A stretch of DNA of 64,000 bases from NCBI GenBank assembly GCA_013368375.1, contig JAACJP010000002.1, forward strand, positions 558,001-622,000. The letters are read 5' to 3'. The notes under the pieces were generated by a model that saw nothing but the letters and a program-made list of their open reading frames with translations, did not search any database and was not told where the DNA came from. Below are positions 11,584 through 24,076 of this stretch, in pieces; the stretch's first letter is position 1, and the number at the start of each line of letters is the position of its first letter. The stretch is from Tricholomella constricta (lineage: Eukaryota > Basidiomycota > Agaricomycetes > Agaricales > Lyophyllaceae). The position numbers were made by a program, and so were the translations under genes.

Positions 11584-11911
11584 TAAGCATTGCCTATGAT
11601 TATGCGAGTTGAGAAATGAGAACAAGCAGAATGTCAGCATTATGCGGGAAAATCTAAAATACTCTCGGATTTCCTCGAAATCATAATTTACGGTTTTGTG
11701 CTGTGCAACTCGTGGACTCAAAAGTACGGCATCAATGTAAATAATGCTTGTGGTGAAACCTTGAGGCTTTTACCAAGAACTTTATCAATCTCGAGCTCAA
11801 GAGTCTCCTGGCTCCAATCTGTGTTGGACCCAATCTTGGAGAGGCAAAAGACACCAATCTCACCAATATTAGAAATAGCACAAACCATTCTTGGGGACGC
11901 TTACCTGGATC
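11584..11911. other. Intergenic, nothing recognised
   Basis: 328 bp between the coiled-coil remnant and the 3' end of the gene at 11912-13249. It is AT-rich around 11640-11700. No coding, RNA or repeat signal could be supported. Confidence 0.5.
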
Positions 11912-13249
11912 TCAGCAGCGATAGACCATGACACCATGTACCCCACTAGTCTCCCACGCCCCCAACGAGGTGTGATTGACCAGCCTCAAGGCATCTTGTG
12001 CTGACATAGCAAAGGTTAGAGCACGGCTCCACTTATCTAACGAAGGCCTTGGTCTCTGAATTACAACATTAGTGTAGCGCATAGGCATAAATGTTTCATG
12101 CTATACCGCGAGGATGTTTATGCTGGGCTCCCCAACTGATGCCGAGTTGTGCTTGGACACCTATGCGATGATGGTGAGCAAAAGGAATCGCATGTGGGTC
12201 AGGAGTATGGTCTTACATCACCTTGAGCCCCTTGCCTTTTAAACCTAGCTTCAATCGCATTCAGAGTTGAAATATATCCCTCAAGGATAACCGAGAATAG
12301 GTGCTCAGCGACTACAGACAACAATTAATGCAGCGATCTAGGAGGGAAAATGAAAACACTTGCCATTCTTCATCCCATCTAAAAAGGCAGAGCGTGAACG
12401 GATAGACACGATAATTTCATTTTCATATATCGCAAACTTGGAGCCATCATATCGAAGGAAAAAAAAATTCTTCAAGTCGAAGACTGCGTAAACGGGGGGT
12501 TGGTCAGTGAATTCTTTGGCACTGTTGAGCCGGTATGCCGCTGAGAAACACGAGCTTCAGATTCGGTATAAGATAAGCCAAAGGGGACTCGCATGCCAAT
12601 TCCAGCAGTACTTGGGCAAAGTGATCCCGCAAATCCTTGAAATAAAGTTTCAATTCAATGACGATGAGAATGATCCCTTCCAACATGTAGACTTCATGCT
12701 CGACAGACCCTCCTGAGGTTTCCGGTGCATCAGGCATGGGGTGCTGAGGTCTATCGACAATACGACCCTTGAACAAAGCGCAGACGGGTACATGCCACTG
12801 GAGAAAGGGATAGTAAGCCACGGAGTCTAAAGGAAATGAGTGCAACATACCGCATCCAGCAATCGCACCCGAGCATCTTCCCTACTATGTGACCCCGCCT
12901 CTTGGTTAACATCGAGCCACTGGGCAGAGTTTCTCATGACTTCTCTGTGAAAAGATGGCGGAAGGGAAAGGCATGGTACGGAGAAAGTCTCGAGTTGGTA
13001 GATATCCCTGCTGACGTCCAGGTTGAATTTGGGTGCAACTTTGTCCCAACGGGCTTTTGAGAAAGATGGAACGGTTTCGCTGAAGTTTTGTAAATCCGTA
13101 ATACTCAGACTCCCTAGCGGGGCGATGGTGAGCGCAACACTGGCAACGAGATCCCGACCACCCTCCTCTTTGAGTTTCGTGGTGAATTCGTCAAGTTTGA
13201 GAGAGTCAAGGTCAGCTTGCTCATCCGTTTCGAGTTTCCTTTTCGTCAT
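11912..13249 (-). CDS. Fungal family protein of unknown function (six exons, two GC-AG introns)
   Basis: Exons 12851-13249, 12593-12797, 12365-12540 plus one base at 12364, 12217-12311, 12107-12160 and 11912-12055 give 357 aa in one frame. Key blocks are ALFKGRIVDRP, SGGSVEHEVYMLEGIILIVI (continuing ELKLYFKDLRDHFAQVLLEL), then AYRLNSAKEFTDQPPVYAVF, LKNFFFLRYDGSKFAIYENE and LFSVILEGYISTLNAIEARF. The E-hEhK-like pattern (VIELK) inside a beta-rich stretch resembles PD-(D/E)XK or Crinkler-type fold segments found in large Agaricomycete orphan families. This is only a resemblance. Two introns (12541-12592 and 12312-12363) start with GC rather than GT. No function is claimed. The gene is divergent from MAT1 and sits next to decayed sequence, fitting an accessory locus. 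Confidence 0.72.
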
Positions 13250-13417
13250 TTGCGCTGAGCGGGCAGAGACAAATCCAGCGTCTCATCAGTGCGAATCACA
13301 GTTGAAACGGGACCAGATACCATACCGTGGGTACTTACCTACTTAAATATCTTTGTTTGTCCATTGACTCCTTGGCTGCATGTGTCCATCCAATATTTCC
13401 ATCTGACCACCGCAAAC
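13250..13417. promoter_or_regulatory. Divergent promoter, orphan-family gene / MAT1
   Basis: 168 bp between two divergent ATG codons (13249 minus, 13418 plus). The promoter role follows from position only; no clear TATA box or factor site was seen. Confidence 0.4.
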
Positions 13418-14784
13418 ATGGCGAATCGCGCCAAAGTGGGAGGATGGCTCCAGGGCAAGACCGTTCGGAAAGGCGGAGTATCCTCCACGAATCATACGCG
13501 TCCATCTACGCCCCAAATTCAAAGCACCTCTTCAACGGTCTTTGGAGGTGGCGTTAAAGATGCGTCGGGAAGAACATCAGAGTACTTCGTGAGTCCCACT
13601 ATTCTTTCGAACGTGAAATTGAATTGACAGCGGCTTAGTCCATGGACGACCAATGTCCCGTGTGCAAAAGTGACCGTTATTTGAATCCAAAATTGCGTTT
13701 GCTGGTCAGTTCGTGCTACCACAAAATGTGTGTGCGTGGTGTTACTTTTTGGGGCACAGTGCAACATGTTTTTACCTCTATACTTTGTAGGTGTGAATCG
13801 TGTATCGACCGTCTCTTCACCCTTGGACCAGCCCCGTGTCCGATTTGCAACAAAGTGTTGCGCAAGCTTGCCTTCACGCCCCAGACATTCGAAGACTTAG
13901 GTGTCGAGAAAGAGGTGGCTATTAGACGAAGGATAGCGAAAGAGTACGTCGTTCCGTGTTTCAAGCGCCGAAATCACAATGACACTTCCATAGGTTCAAT
14001 AAACGACGTGATGATTTCCCGGACTTGCGGTCATACAACGACTACCTCGAGGAAGTCGAAGATATCAGTCAGTCTTGGCCACGTACATCAACACTTCTTC
14101 TCTCTGAATTCTCACATAGCCTTCAATCTTATATACGAAATCGATATCGCGAAAACAGAAGCTCGCATCAATGCCTACCGGGCAGAAAATGCAGCGCTGA
14201 TTGAACTTAACGTTCAAAGGGAAGAAGCGTATGCACAGGCTCTGAAAGAACACGAGGAAGCTGAGCGGCGGGAACGTGAGATGAGGGCAATGGAGCTGCG
14301 TCGTGAGGAGGAAGAAGAGCGTGAGGAGCGAGAAAAGGGAAGGCGGGAGATCATCGACAAGCTGGAAACGAGTGACAAGAACGCTGCGAAAGTCGTCGCG
14401 AAATCCCGTGCAAACGCACTCAAACGATCGTCTGCACGTTCGGCATCCACCACGGTTCTACAGAGCAACGCCAAATTGTTGAGATCAAGGGCAGCGCAAA
14501 GTACAGCTATTCCCGACGCCCCCCACGTCCCATTGCAGGATGACTGGTATGCGTATGAGGACAAATACGACATGAGGACTGGCGGATATCACGATTTCAT
14601 GAGCGAAGCTGTTCGCAAGGATCGAGAAGGGATCATGAGAGGGGGGGGATATCGAGTGGAAGAGGCTTGGGAGCGGGCTCTGCGGAGTGCTGTCGCAGCA
14701 TTAGATTTACCTCCTCTTTCAGGATTGGACCCTCCCGCATTCAGCATAGATGCTGAAGGGGACATCGTAATGGCATCTGCATAG
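13418..14784 (+). CDS. TFB3: CDK-activating kinase assembly factor MAT1/Tfb3 (TFIIH subunit)
   Basis: Five exons: 13418-13588, 13639-13727, 13791-13943, 13994-14067 and 14120-14784, giving 383 aa. The N-terminal C3HC4 RING is rebuilt across three exons: CPVCKSDRYLNPKLRLLVSS, then C-Y-H-K-M-C-E-S-C and PCPICNKVLRK. After it come FEDLGVEKEVAIRRRIAKEF and the MAT1 signature EEVEDITFNL-I-Y-E-I-D-I-A-K-T. The middle is a long charged coiled coil (Glu/Arg-rich, about residues 190-260). The C-terminus is hydrophobic, as expected for the cyclin H/CDK7-binding end. It bridges the CAK kinase module to core TFIIH in transcription and repair. Confidence 0.95.
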
Positions 14785-14923
14785 GACTGAACGTCGGATG
14801 TTTTATTCGAATGTATTATGTTAATTATTTCGCGGACGTAATGTACGTAATGTGGATAGGTGGATGCTACGACCTCCGAAGTAAGACTACAGGGCGGGGT
14901 GGCCTGAATCAAAAGCAAGGCAA

Positions 14924-16861
14924 CTAACAGATTTTCGTGCTTGTCACCATCTTTTTACTTAATCTGGCCCTCTCTGTCAAAGGTGCTGTCATTGGGAAAT
15001 ACAGGATTTGGTATTCCTTCTTTTTTCTAAATCAAAGTCAGTACGGTAGATTGAGATAATTTAGATGTGACAAGAACAAACCCAAGCTTTTTGGTATCCA
15101 GCCTGACCCGCTCTAAAAGCTGGCGCAGCTTCGCTCCACCCATCTCAGAAGCCGGCTTTCTTGGTTCTTCCAGTAGTTGTGAATCCTGGGAATCAGTGAC
15201 AACGAAAACTTCGGCCCCATTGTCGTCTAGGTGTATCAAGTCCATTGTCGAGAACCGAGCGCGCTTGGTACTCGGACGCGTAGTGGGCGGCGGACTTCCA
15301 GAAGGCCGTTTTCGAGGCTGATTGGAAGGGCCAGACACTGGCGTGCGTGGTGAAGGGGATGATGTGCAGTGAGGCCACGATGATGTGGCGATATCGTGTA
15401 TATCCTTGTTTAGAACCCTAGGATACAAATGGGTGTGGTGGATGATGACACTGAATGGCGGACCCACGTTGCTGGATCGAATGTGAGCAACGTCGCTTTC
15501 CCATTCCTCCCCACCTCGTATCCCACTATGGTTCTTGAGTGACCATCATGTTGGAGGATGATAGGCATGCAGTCGGTAATGACTACCGGAGAAGCACCGC
15601 GGAGTACATCATTGACGTTTGCGGATTTGACAGGGCTCAGCTTTGGCGAAAAATAGTCGACGATCCAGTCAATAACCACCTCCACACCTGTATGAATACG
15701 ACTGTGAGCAATCAATGCGCTTGACTCAATCAATCTTTCTTTACCTCGAGGTTGGTTTTTCAAGTCAAAATCAACGAGTTCCGCCCTACAATAATGAGAG
15801 ACGACACTAGCAGGAACGATGACTACTTACGGAATGCCACGGTAGATGAACGCCACCCACAGATCTGTTGTTGGAACGAAGTAAGATGAAGCAGAAAACT
15901 AAGAAAAGAAAATCTCCACCTGCTGTCCCGATCCACCTCTTGGTATGAACGAGGTTCTTGAGCTGTTTCGCACCTTCCTTATCGAAGCCTGCCTATAAAT
16001 TCAATTATATTTCCGCATAGCCAAAAAAAAAACGCACCAGCTTTCCACGCATCTTCAATCCAAACTTGAAGATTCCGGATGCCGGGCGATACTGGCTTAG
16101 TGAGCAGGGCTACATACTTCGGTTGTATTTTCTGCTCCATCAATGCCGTGCATACCATCAAGAAATTGCGATAGCTGCTCCGCCACATTATATATCAGAA
16201 GAGGACATTGGATATAATTGAACGGGACTGACCCACAACCCCAAGATTTATCCCAGGACCCGCGACTGACATGAACAGAATGTTGGTAGCAAAGTGCCGC
16301 ACGCCGGGTAGTATCATTTGCATGGCTGGTCGAGAGAGCCTTCTTCAACAGCGGTATGAGTCCTGCAGAAACATCAGGATAGACCGATATCATTGCGTTG
16401 GAGATGATATACCAGGAGTGTAGTTTGATGGAGGTGATATGGATAGCGCAGGGTACCAAAATATATCATCATCATTCGTAGTTTCGGTTTGCTTTTCCTT
16501 CCCATGAGTTCCAAGAAGTTTCATTGGCGAAGCCGTGATCTTCTTCATCGAGAAGCCTTTGATTTGTGCTCCTCCTCTCTGTAAAGAGCTTGAGAGGCCT
16601 GAAGGGGTGATGCTATTAGGTCCTCGTGCATCAACCGTCTCGAGCTCTCCCATTACCTTGCGAATCATCTTCGATGTGCTGTTCGTAATGCTCCTGCCGT
16701 TGAGGAAGACTGAGCTTGTCCAAGTTCAACGAACAGAAGCTACAGTCCATGCCACCGTTTGAATTCCTCACGTCACGGCTCGAGTGTCCATTGGACGAAG
16801 TCCCTATAGTTTCGATTTCAGGATCAAGGAAGAGTTTCTCGTCACAAAGTTTGAAGGACAT
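14924..16861 (-). CDS. C78-family cysteine peptidase (ZUP1/UFSP-like, Mug105 type)
   Basis: About nine exons on the minus strand, starting at ATG 16861 (MSFKLCDEKLFLDPEIETIG); the longer frame to 16873 begins with GTG. A single C2H2 finger, CSFCSLNLDKLSLPQRQEHY followed by EQH, lies near residue 40. The catalytic Cys is in SWGCG|SYRNF, rebuilt over a GT-AG intron near 16200-16250. The catalytic His is in HDGHSRTIVGYE and the Asp in LLTFDPAT. The C-terminus (EYQILYFPMTAPLTERAR ... TKIC, stop at 14924) matches the end of ZUP1-type proteins. The family includes UFM1 proteases and K63-specific deubiquitinases. One finger and fungal origin favour a deubiquitinase-like role, but the substrate is not shown. 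The gene is divergent from proteasome alpha-4. Confidence 0.88.
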
Positions 16862-17026
16862 CGAAATGGCCACAGCTTTTGAAGAAATATACTATCAGGA
16901 CTAGGAGGTCGGCTTGGTCGCGGTCCTGGACGCGTCTGTTGTGTAAGATGGCTTACCTAAGCCCAAGGCCTGATTCTCGACGCGCGTCCTGCATACGTTC
17001 AAAACCTACCTGCATCAGCATCTACT
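16862..17026. promoter_or_regulatory. Bidirectional promoter, C78 peptidase / proteasome alpha-4
   Basis: 165 bp separate the two start codons. The stretch is GC-rich with CpG-containing strings (cgcggtcctggacgcgtc, cgacgcgcgtcc) and no clear TATA box. Shared control of two ubiquitin-system genes is an inference from position. Confidence 0.5.
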
Positions 17027-18282
17027 ATGTCTAGGTCGTACGACAGAGGTGTGGAACAACTTTTCTCTGATTCTCCGGACCCTAATTCGCAAATCTTTCC
17101 AGCGTTGACTGTATTCTCGCCGGACGGTCACTTGTTCCAGGTCCGAATCTCAGACCATCACGTTAATTAGTGTTGACGAAAAGCTGATGTATTTCACGAC
17201 TTCTTCATAGGTCGAATATGCTTTGGAGGCTGTCCGCAAGGGAACATGCGCTGTAAGCAATCCAGTTCATCAAGGCCTCAGACTCATCGCTTAGCGTCGC
17301 GGATGGGTAGGTCGGTGTCCGTGGCAAGGACGTGGTAGTTCTGGGTGTGGAGAAGAAATCAATTCTTCAGCTTCAAGATCCTCGAACCGTGAGGAAGGTT
17401 GTCATGTTGGATGATCATGTCTGTCTTGCTTTCGCAGGTTCGTCTTCGTTACATCCGACGATCTACTTTTAATCTCACAACCCTGAAGGCTTGACTGCGG
17501 ACGGTCGCGTCTTGATTGACAAAGCCCGGATAGAGTGCCAAAGCCACCGTCTCACCGTGGAGGATCCAGTGACTGTTGAATATATCACTAGGCATATCGC
17601 GGGAATTCAGCAGGTGCGTGAATTTATGCGAATCTTCACTGCTACAAGCGGTTCAACGCGACCTCTAGCGTTATACTCAATCCGGCGGTGTCCGCCCATT
17701 TGGAATTTCCAACCTCATTGTTGGCTTCGATCCTCACGATACCAGGCCTCGTCTGTACCAGACAGAGCCTAGCGGCATCTACAGTGCTTGGAAGGTCCGC
17801 CCCCCTTCACCTCTGTTGTTATCTAACCAAATTGACATATATATACTAGGCCAACGCCATTGGACGCTCCTCTAAGACTGTGCGGGAATTCCTTGAGAAG
17901 AATCACAAGGACGATATGTCGAGGGACGAGAGCATTAAGCTCACGGTGAAGAGCCTGCTTGAGGTTGTTCAGACCGGTGCGAAGAATATTGAGATTAGTG
18001 TCATGGAAAGCTACGGAAAAGTCACTGTGTGTCATCTCATTGCAAACAATCTTTGTCATGTACTGATATTCTTACAGAACCTGGAGCTGGCGGAAATAGA
18101 GGCAATTGTGGCCGAGATAGAACGCGAGAAGGAAGCTGGTAAGGTTGCTGAACACTGCCCGACTGCGACACTGTTAACTTAGTTCTATAGAGGCGGAGCG
18201 GAAGCGTTCAAGACTTGCTGCAACGGCGGCTGGTCAGGCAGCGATGGCATCGCGGGCAGCAGCTGGGGAAGGCTCTGCGTAG
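17027..18282 (+). CDS. PRE6: 20S proteasome subunit alpha-4 (PSMA7/Pre6)
   Basis: About eight exons. The first is short (MSRSYDR) and is spliced to [13 protein letters not shown], the alpha-subunit N-terminal signature that forms the gate. Later blocks are [86 protein letters not shown] and [20 protein letters not shown]. These match subunit alpha-4 rather than the other alphas. The C-terminus is an alanine-rich charged tail ([20 protein letters not shown]). A GTG-started frame at 17491 covers only the middle exon. Alpha subunits form the outer rings of the 20S core and are not proteolytic. Confidence 0.96.
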
Positions 18283-18448
18283 AAAGCTTTGAAGATATAA
18301 TGATACCATGTTTCCTGTGTCGTTTCTTATGGCTGTACCGTTATGAACCGAGCTTGTATACGACTATGAGATGTTTGCTTGGTCCTTTAGAAACAAACTC
18401 CTTACATCAGCAAATCTGGATGATCAATTCAAAAAGTGGACGTGTTCC

Positions 18449-21400
18449 ATGGCTCTAATGACTTCCTCTGGACCGACCACAAAGACGCGCCAGGCTGTCT
18501 CTCATAAACATGTCTTGTACTCGGAAATACTCTCCGTTACTACTGCAATGCGCAAAAACTCGCGATGGGCTTCGTCAACCCACTTCGTGAGTGCGAAAGA
18601 CTCGACCCTAGGGAGCAATCTTGGTCTCCGGATATCCACGTCGCCTTATGCCGCCCAAGTCTCAGGGCGAAACAACCGGGAGGCCGAACTCATGGGTGGC
18701 TTCCAGGAGCTCAAACGAGCTGTCAGAGATATTGAAGGTGCGGTGACACGTTGACGCTTCTCAATCCTTGGTCACTGAAATTCGCATGTATAGACATCAC
18801 CGTTGTAGAGCTTCCCGTTATTCTCGCGCCCTTCTTTGCCATCATCCGATCACCTCTGTCAACTGGACCCATTACCTCCGCTGCTCTATCTGCTTTACAC
18901 AGTCTCTTCGTTTGTGGACTCATCTCTAAAAGTTCTATCGCCCTTGAACAAGCACTTGTCGAGCTCAGTAGTACAGTCTCTCATTGCAAATTCGAAGCAA
19001 GTGACTCGTCTGGGGATGAAGTTGTACTTCTTAGGATCATGGCCGTCATAGAAGATTGTCTGTGTGGAGATATGGGCAGCGTTCTAGGCGACATTGAAGT
19101 GTGTGAAATGCTCGAAACGGTATTAACAACATGTTGTCAAATTCGTCTCAGCGGTAAGCAGAGTCTACGTATTCGTTTCTTCAATGTCTGAGGTTGTATC
19201 CAGAGACCCTCCGCCGCTCTGCCGAGAACACAATGCATGCCTTGGTCAGGACCGTATTCTCGAGGCTACATCATTTAGACCCAGAAAAGGAAGAGGCAAA
19301 GCTTCGTACTGCAGACGAGGACGTACAAGAGGGCGAGATCAAAATGACAGTAGCAACGGAACCAGAGCCACGCGAGAAAGTCGCCTCGGATTCGCAAGAA
19401 GTGACTTCGGAAACCCTGCTTGAACCTGAAGAGACGATCATTCCACAAACGCCGACGACGCCACACATTGACCGCCCGCAATGTACGATACATTTCATGT
19501 TAGCAACGACTGACCAATAATCTTGTCATAGACGGATTGCCTTCAATAATCGAACTCCTTCGCGTTCTGATCAATGTTCTGGATCCTAACGACCAGCAAC
19601 ATACCGATTCTACCCGACTCATTGCGCTTGGTATCTTGAATGCGGCTTTTGAGGAATCTGGATCTCGAATCGCTGATTTCCCATCCCTGGAGGCCCTTGT
19701 TCTCGACCCGGGTTGTAAATTCCTCTTCCAGCTTGCGCGTTCTGACAACACTTCAGTTCTTCACTTGGCTCTTCGCACAATTTCGACAATCTTTGATACA
19801 ACGCGCAAACATCTGAAGTTACAGCAAGAGTTATTCTTGGCGTTCACAATTGACCGACTGGCCCTACCACTTTCCCCTCACCCCACCAAAGGCCCTTACG
19901 TAGCCGCTGCAAAGAAACCGTACGCGGCTAGCCCACGGCCAAGCACGCCGCGGCCGGGAACACCAGCGATGCCCAACTCAAACAGCAGTACGGGAGGCGA
20001 TGCGCCTGATCCGGAGTACGAGAAGGGTACTGCTGTGCCTTCCCGTATTCTTGTCGCCCCTGCACGTGGAGAAACCCGCAATTTGATCCTGGAAACATTG
20101 AGCCAGATTTCTCGACATCCCAGTTTTATGGTCGATTTGTACGCGAATTATGATTGCGATGTCAATTGCGAAAATCTGTTTGAACGTCTCATTGAGTTCT
20201 TGACCAAGGTAGAGAACAATCTTCTCGTGCGGAGCTGGACTGATGCTTTCTTTAGGCCGTATATCCTTCTGATTCCAATATCGAGGACCCCCTACAACGA
20301 AATGCGCAATATCTATGCCTAGACCTTTTATTGGCTTTCGTAAACGATATGGCGGCGCGAGCGGAAGGGGTCTGTAGATTTCTTTTCCTTCCTACTCCAG
20401 ACTGATCTTCGCATCTCTAGAGTACCGAGAACTGGCCATCCGTGGGTTCTCTGGTTAGCAATATCGCATAGTTCTGATTTGCTTTTCTTAGGAATTCCCA
20501 ACGCCAGAGTCTCTTATCCAAACCAAGTCGCAGAAGAAGTTGATATTGACGGGGGCTGCGCGCTTCAATACAAAACCGAAATCGGGCATCGCTTTTCTGG
20601 AAGAGAATAAACTCATCTATACGGACCTTTCGGAAGAAATCACAAAGGCGCATAGCCTCGCTTCCTTTTTAAAAGGCTGCACGAAACTTGATAAACGTCT
20701 TTTGGGCGATTTTATCTCAAAACCAGACAACATCGATATCTTGAAAGCTTTCATCGGGCTATTCGATTTCAAGAATGTATGTCCCATCGAAAAGCCCGAA
20801 CACTGGATGTTTACTTTGATGATGTAGAAACCGATCGCAGAGGCGATGCGAGAGCTTCTTGAGTCGTTCAGACTGCCAGGAGAGGCTCAGCAGATTTCTA
20901 GAATTACTGAGACTTTTGCGTCAATATATTTTGCATCTGGGCCAGGTAACATCGCTTTTCATCGCAGTTCGGTCATTCTTTTTGATAACAATTGTCTTCA
21001 GAGGAGATCAAGAATGAAGATGCTGTTTACGTCCTGGCATACTCCGTTATCATGCTGAACACCGATCTCCACAATCCTCAAGTTCGAGTATGTCAATTCT
21101 GATTCTGAATAATGCAATGAATGTCCTTACATGACAAACAGAAACGAATGACTATCGAAGATTACCAGAAGAACTTACGAGGCGTGAATGACGGTGCAAG
21201 TTTCACCTCAGAATTCCTGGTATGAGATAGCACAACTCTCAAAAAGCGACCATACATACTAACTAAGCAGTAGCAAAACATCTATGATTCAATTCGCAAA
21301 CGCGAAATTGTCATGCCTGAAGAACATACTGGTCAGCTAGGATTCGAATATGCTTGGAAGGAGCTTCTAGCACGCTCGCGACAAGCTGGTTTGTGCTGCT

Positions 21401-23974
21401 TACTTTGTCCCTGTACAACATATTTCAACCTTGTGATCAGGCGACTTCATGATCTGCAACTCCTCACATTTCGACGTCGATATGTTCAAGATTGTTTGGA
21501 AACCGGTCATTTCAGCAATCGCTCATGCTTTTATCAGCTTCGAGGAGGAGTACATAATCCAGCGCTCTATTGCTGGCTTTAGGCAGTGTGCCACCCTTGC
21601 TGGCCATTTCCGCCTACCTGATGTGTTTGACTTCGTCGTGGTTTCACTGTCAGAGGCTACAAGTTTACTTTCTGATTCCCTCCCTGTTCGAGTGCCCAAT
21701 TATCCTGTCATCGAGATAGAAGGACAGCCCATCACCGTCTCCAACCTGTCCGTGAAGTTTGGCACGAATTTCAAAGGACAGTTGGCCGCTGTTGTTTTGT
21801 TCAATATTGTGAATGGAAATGGTAATGCGTTACGAGAGGGCTGGACCCAGGTACGCATCGTGCTGTGTCCTTGTGCATCCATTTAATCGGTAAATTATTA
21901 TAGATATTCGAGATGTTTCAGAACCTTTTCCTCCATTCCCTGCTTCCGACCAGGATGCTTCAGATGGAAGACTTCCTTGGAGGTGTTTCCATGATTCCCC
22001 TCAGAGGCAGTCAACCGCCCCGCCCTACCACGAGAAGCGACGGCGGTTTGCTATCTGCATTGTCTTCCTACCTGATGACCCCTTATGGCTCAAGTGTAGA
22101 AACGCTGGTTCCTGACGCGACAGACGCGGACGTCGAAAACACTCTTTGCACCATTGATTGTATAACGTCATGCCGGCTGGATGAACTCTACAGCCAGATA
22201 ATGTGAGCTCTTTGTGTTCCATGCTATCCAAGCTGACAGCGCGTGCAGGCAACTGGATCTTGATGCTTTAGTTGCTGCTGTCCGAGCGCTGGAAGCACTC
22301 GCACATGAGCGAACCGTCGCTAGACTAAAGCAGGAGTCGGACGACGGTTTGACCCAGTCGGACGATGCATTCTCACTCCCGTATGATCCCGCATCTATAT
22401 TCCTCCTAGAAACAATGGTCAGCATTTCGCGCCAAGCGCCACAGCATATCGAAGAACTCTGGTCAGTCTCTTGATCGTTTCAGGTTCTACTGAACTCAGA
22501 ATTCATCAGGCCCATTGTTTTCGAGCACCTGTCTGCATTACTTTCAGCGTCTACCCAATACAGCGTTCTACTGATCGAGCGTGCTGTTGTGAGCTTGCTT
22601 CGAGTTTGTCTTATCCTCGCTCAGAAGGTAAAACTGCTTAACATCTTGCGAAATGTTCATGACTGAGTTAGTTTCTATTTTGACAGCCATCGCTTCGGGA
22701 TCAAATATATGTATCGTTTGACCTTCTTTCTGGGCTACCTCCCAACATTGCAAGTTCCGTGGGCGAGCAAGTAGTTTCGGGTGTCATACTTATCATTCAG
22801 GACCGAGACATAATCAGGTCTTTTCTTCCAACCCTTCAGTTTTGTGTCTACTGACTTTCTGTTTCAGCTCCCAGACGGAATGGAATCTTGTCTTCGCACT
22901 GATTCGGTCAACGATATTCAACTCAGAAGCGGCGCGGATGTCGTTCGACCTTATTACCAGCCTCGTCTCTGACGGTCCAGCACAATTTATCACGGCTGAT
23001 AATTTCCCGGGCCTCACTACCATCTTGGATGACTTTGCGACAATTGCTGGGACATCGACGGAAAGCAGACAACAGAGAGGCCGCCGGGCTGACCCTCCTA
23101 CTTCTTCGAAGTATGTTCACTAATTCACATGGGTGATATTAGTATCTTACACCCCGTACAGCTCTCCTCCTATTGCTCGAGGCAAAATGGCCATCGATCT
23201 CCTCTTCAATCTTCATAAATTCTTGCCGCAACTCCTGGATTCCTCACACTTACCAAAGCACCAGGGTAAGTACGACCTTCTGCACACAAGTCTTAGTTGT
23301 ACTAATCTACGGATAGCCTGGCGACAGCTGTGTTTGCCTTTGCTGGCGTCACTGTCACGCCAATCCGCAAGTGCTGCCCGCGAGGTTCGCCACAACGCCA
23401 TCGGTCAATTGCAACGCGCTTTGTTGGGCCCCCATATTATTTTTGAAGAAGCGGATCATACTCAAGTAGAAGAAATCTTTAACCGCGTCATCTTCCCACT
23501 GCTGGACGACCTTCTGAAGCCGGAGGTCTTTCAAAAAGATCCTCAAGGCATGCCGGAAACCCGTCTCCGGGCCTCAGCACTTCTGTGCAAAGCCTTCATG
23601 CACCTTGACATGCGAGAAGGTCAAGCAAAAGCAGACTTCCGGATTATATGGATACAGATCCTGGATTTACTTGACCGGTTGATGAACATTGACAAAGGCG
23701 ACCAGCTGGTAAGTCCTATCGATGTTCTATATCCTTCCTTCTCTGACTGCTTTTATAGTACGAGGCTGTCCCCGAATCGCTCAAGAACGTTGTCTTGGTC
23801 ATGAACGCTGTCGGCATCTTGGTGCCACCTCCCTCATCCGAGCACGATGAAAGAGATGAACGACAGCGCACGTTATGGACTGCAACACAAGAGAGGATGG
23901 AGCGTTTCTTGCCTGGGTTTTTAGAAGATGTTATACCCCCTCCACCACACTCATCCGAGGTTGATGCATCGTAA
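18449..23974 (+). CDS. Sec7-domain ARF guanine-nucleotide exchange factor (Gea1/Gea2, GBF1 type)
   Basis: A large multi-exon gene. The start is placed at ATG 18449 ([11 protein letters not shown]); the same frame has an ATG at 18371. The DCB region ([40 protein letters not shown]) is followed by the HUS box [20 protein letters not shown] at 20146-20205. The Sec7 domain spans about 20540-21400. It shows [29 protein letters not shown], whose Glu is the catalytic finger, and [23 protein letters not shown] domains follow to the Pro-rich end [15 protein letters not shown]. It activates ARF1 at the early Golgi for COPI coat recruitment. A Pro/Ser-rich insert (about 19900-20040) lies between DCB and HUS. 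Exon borders were not all traced. Confidence 0.94.
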
Positions 23975-24076
23975 ACACTGCCCTGGGTCTTAGAGGACTT
24001 GTATATAATTTATTGGATCGGATGATGGGGATATATTTAGAAAGCTTAGATGACCAGCGACTTCTGTGAGATGCTA

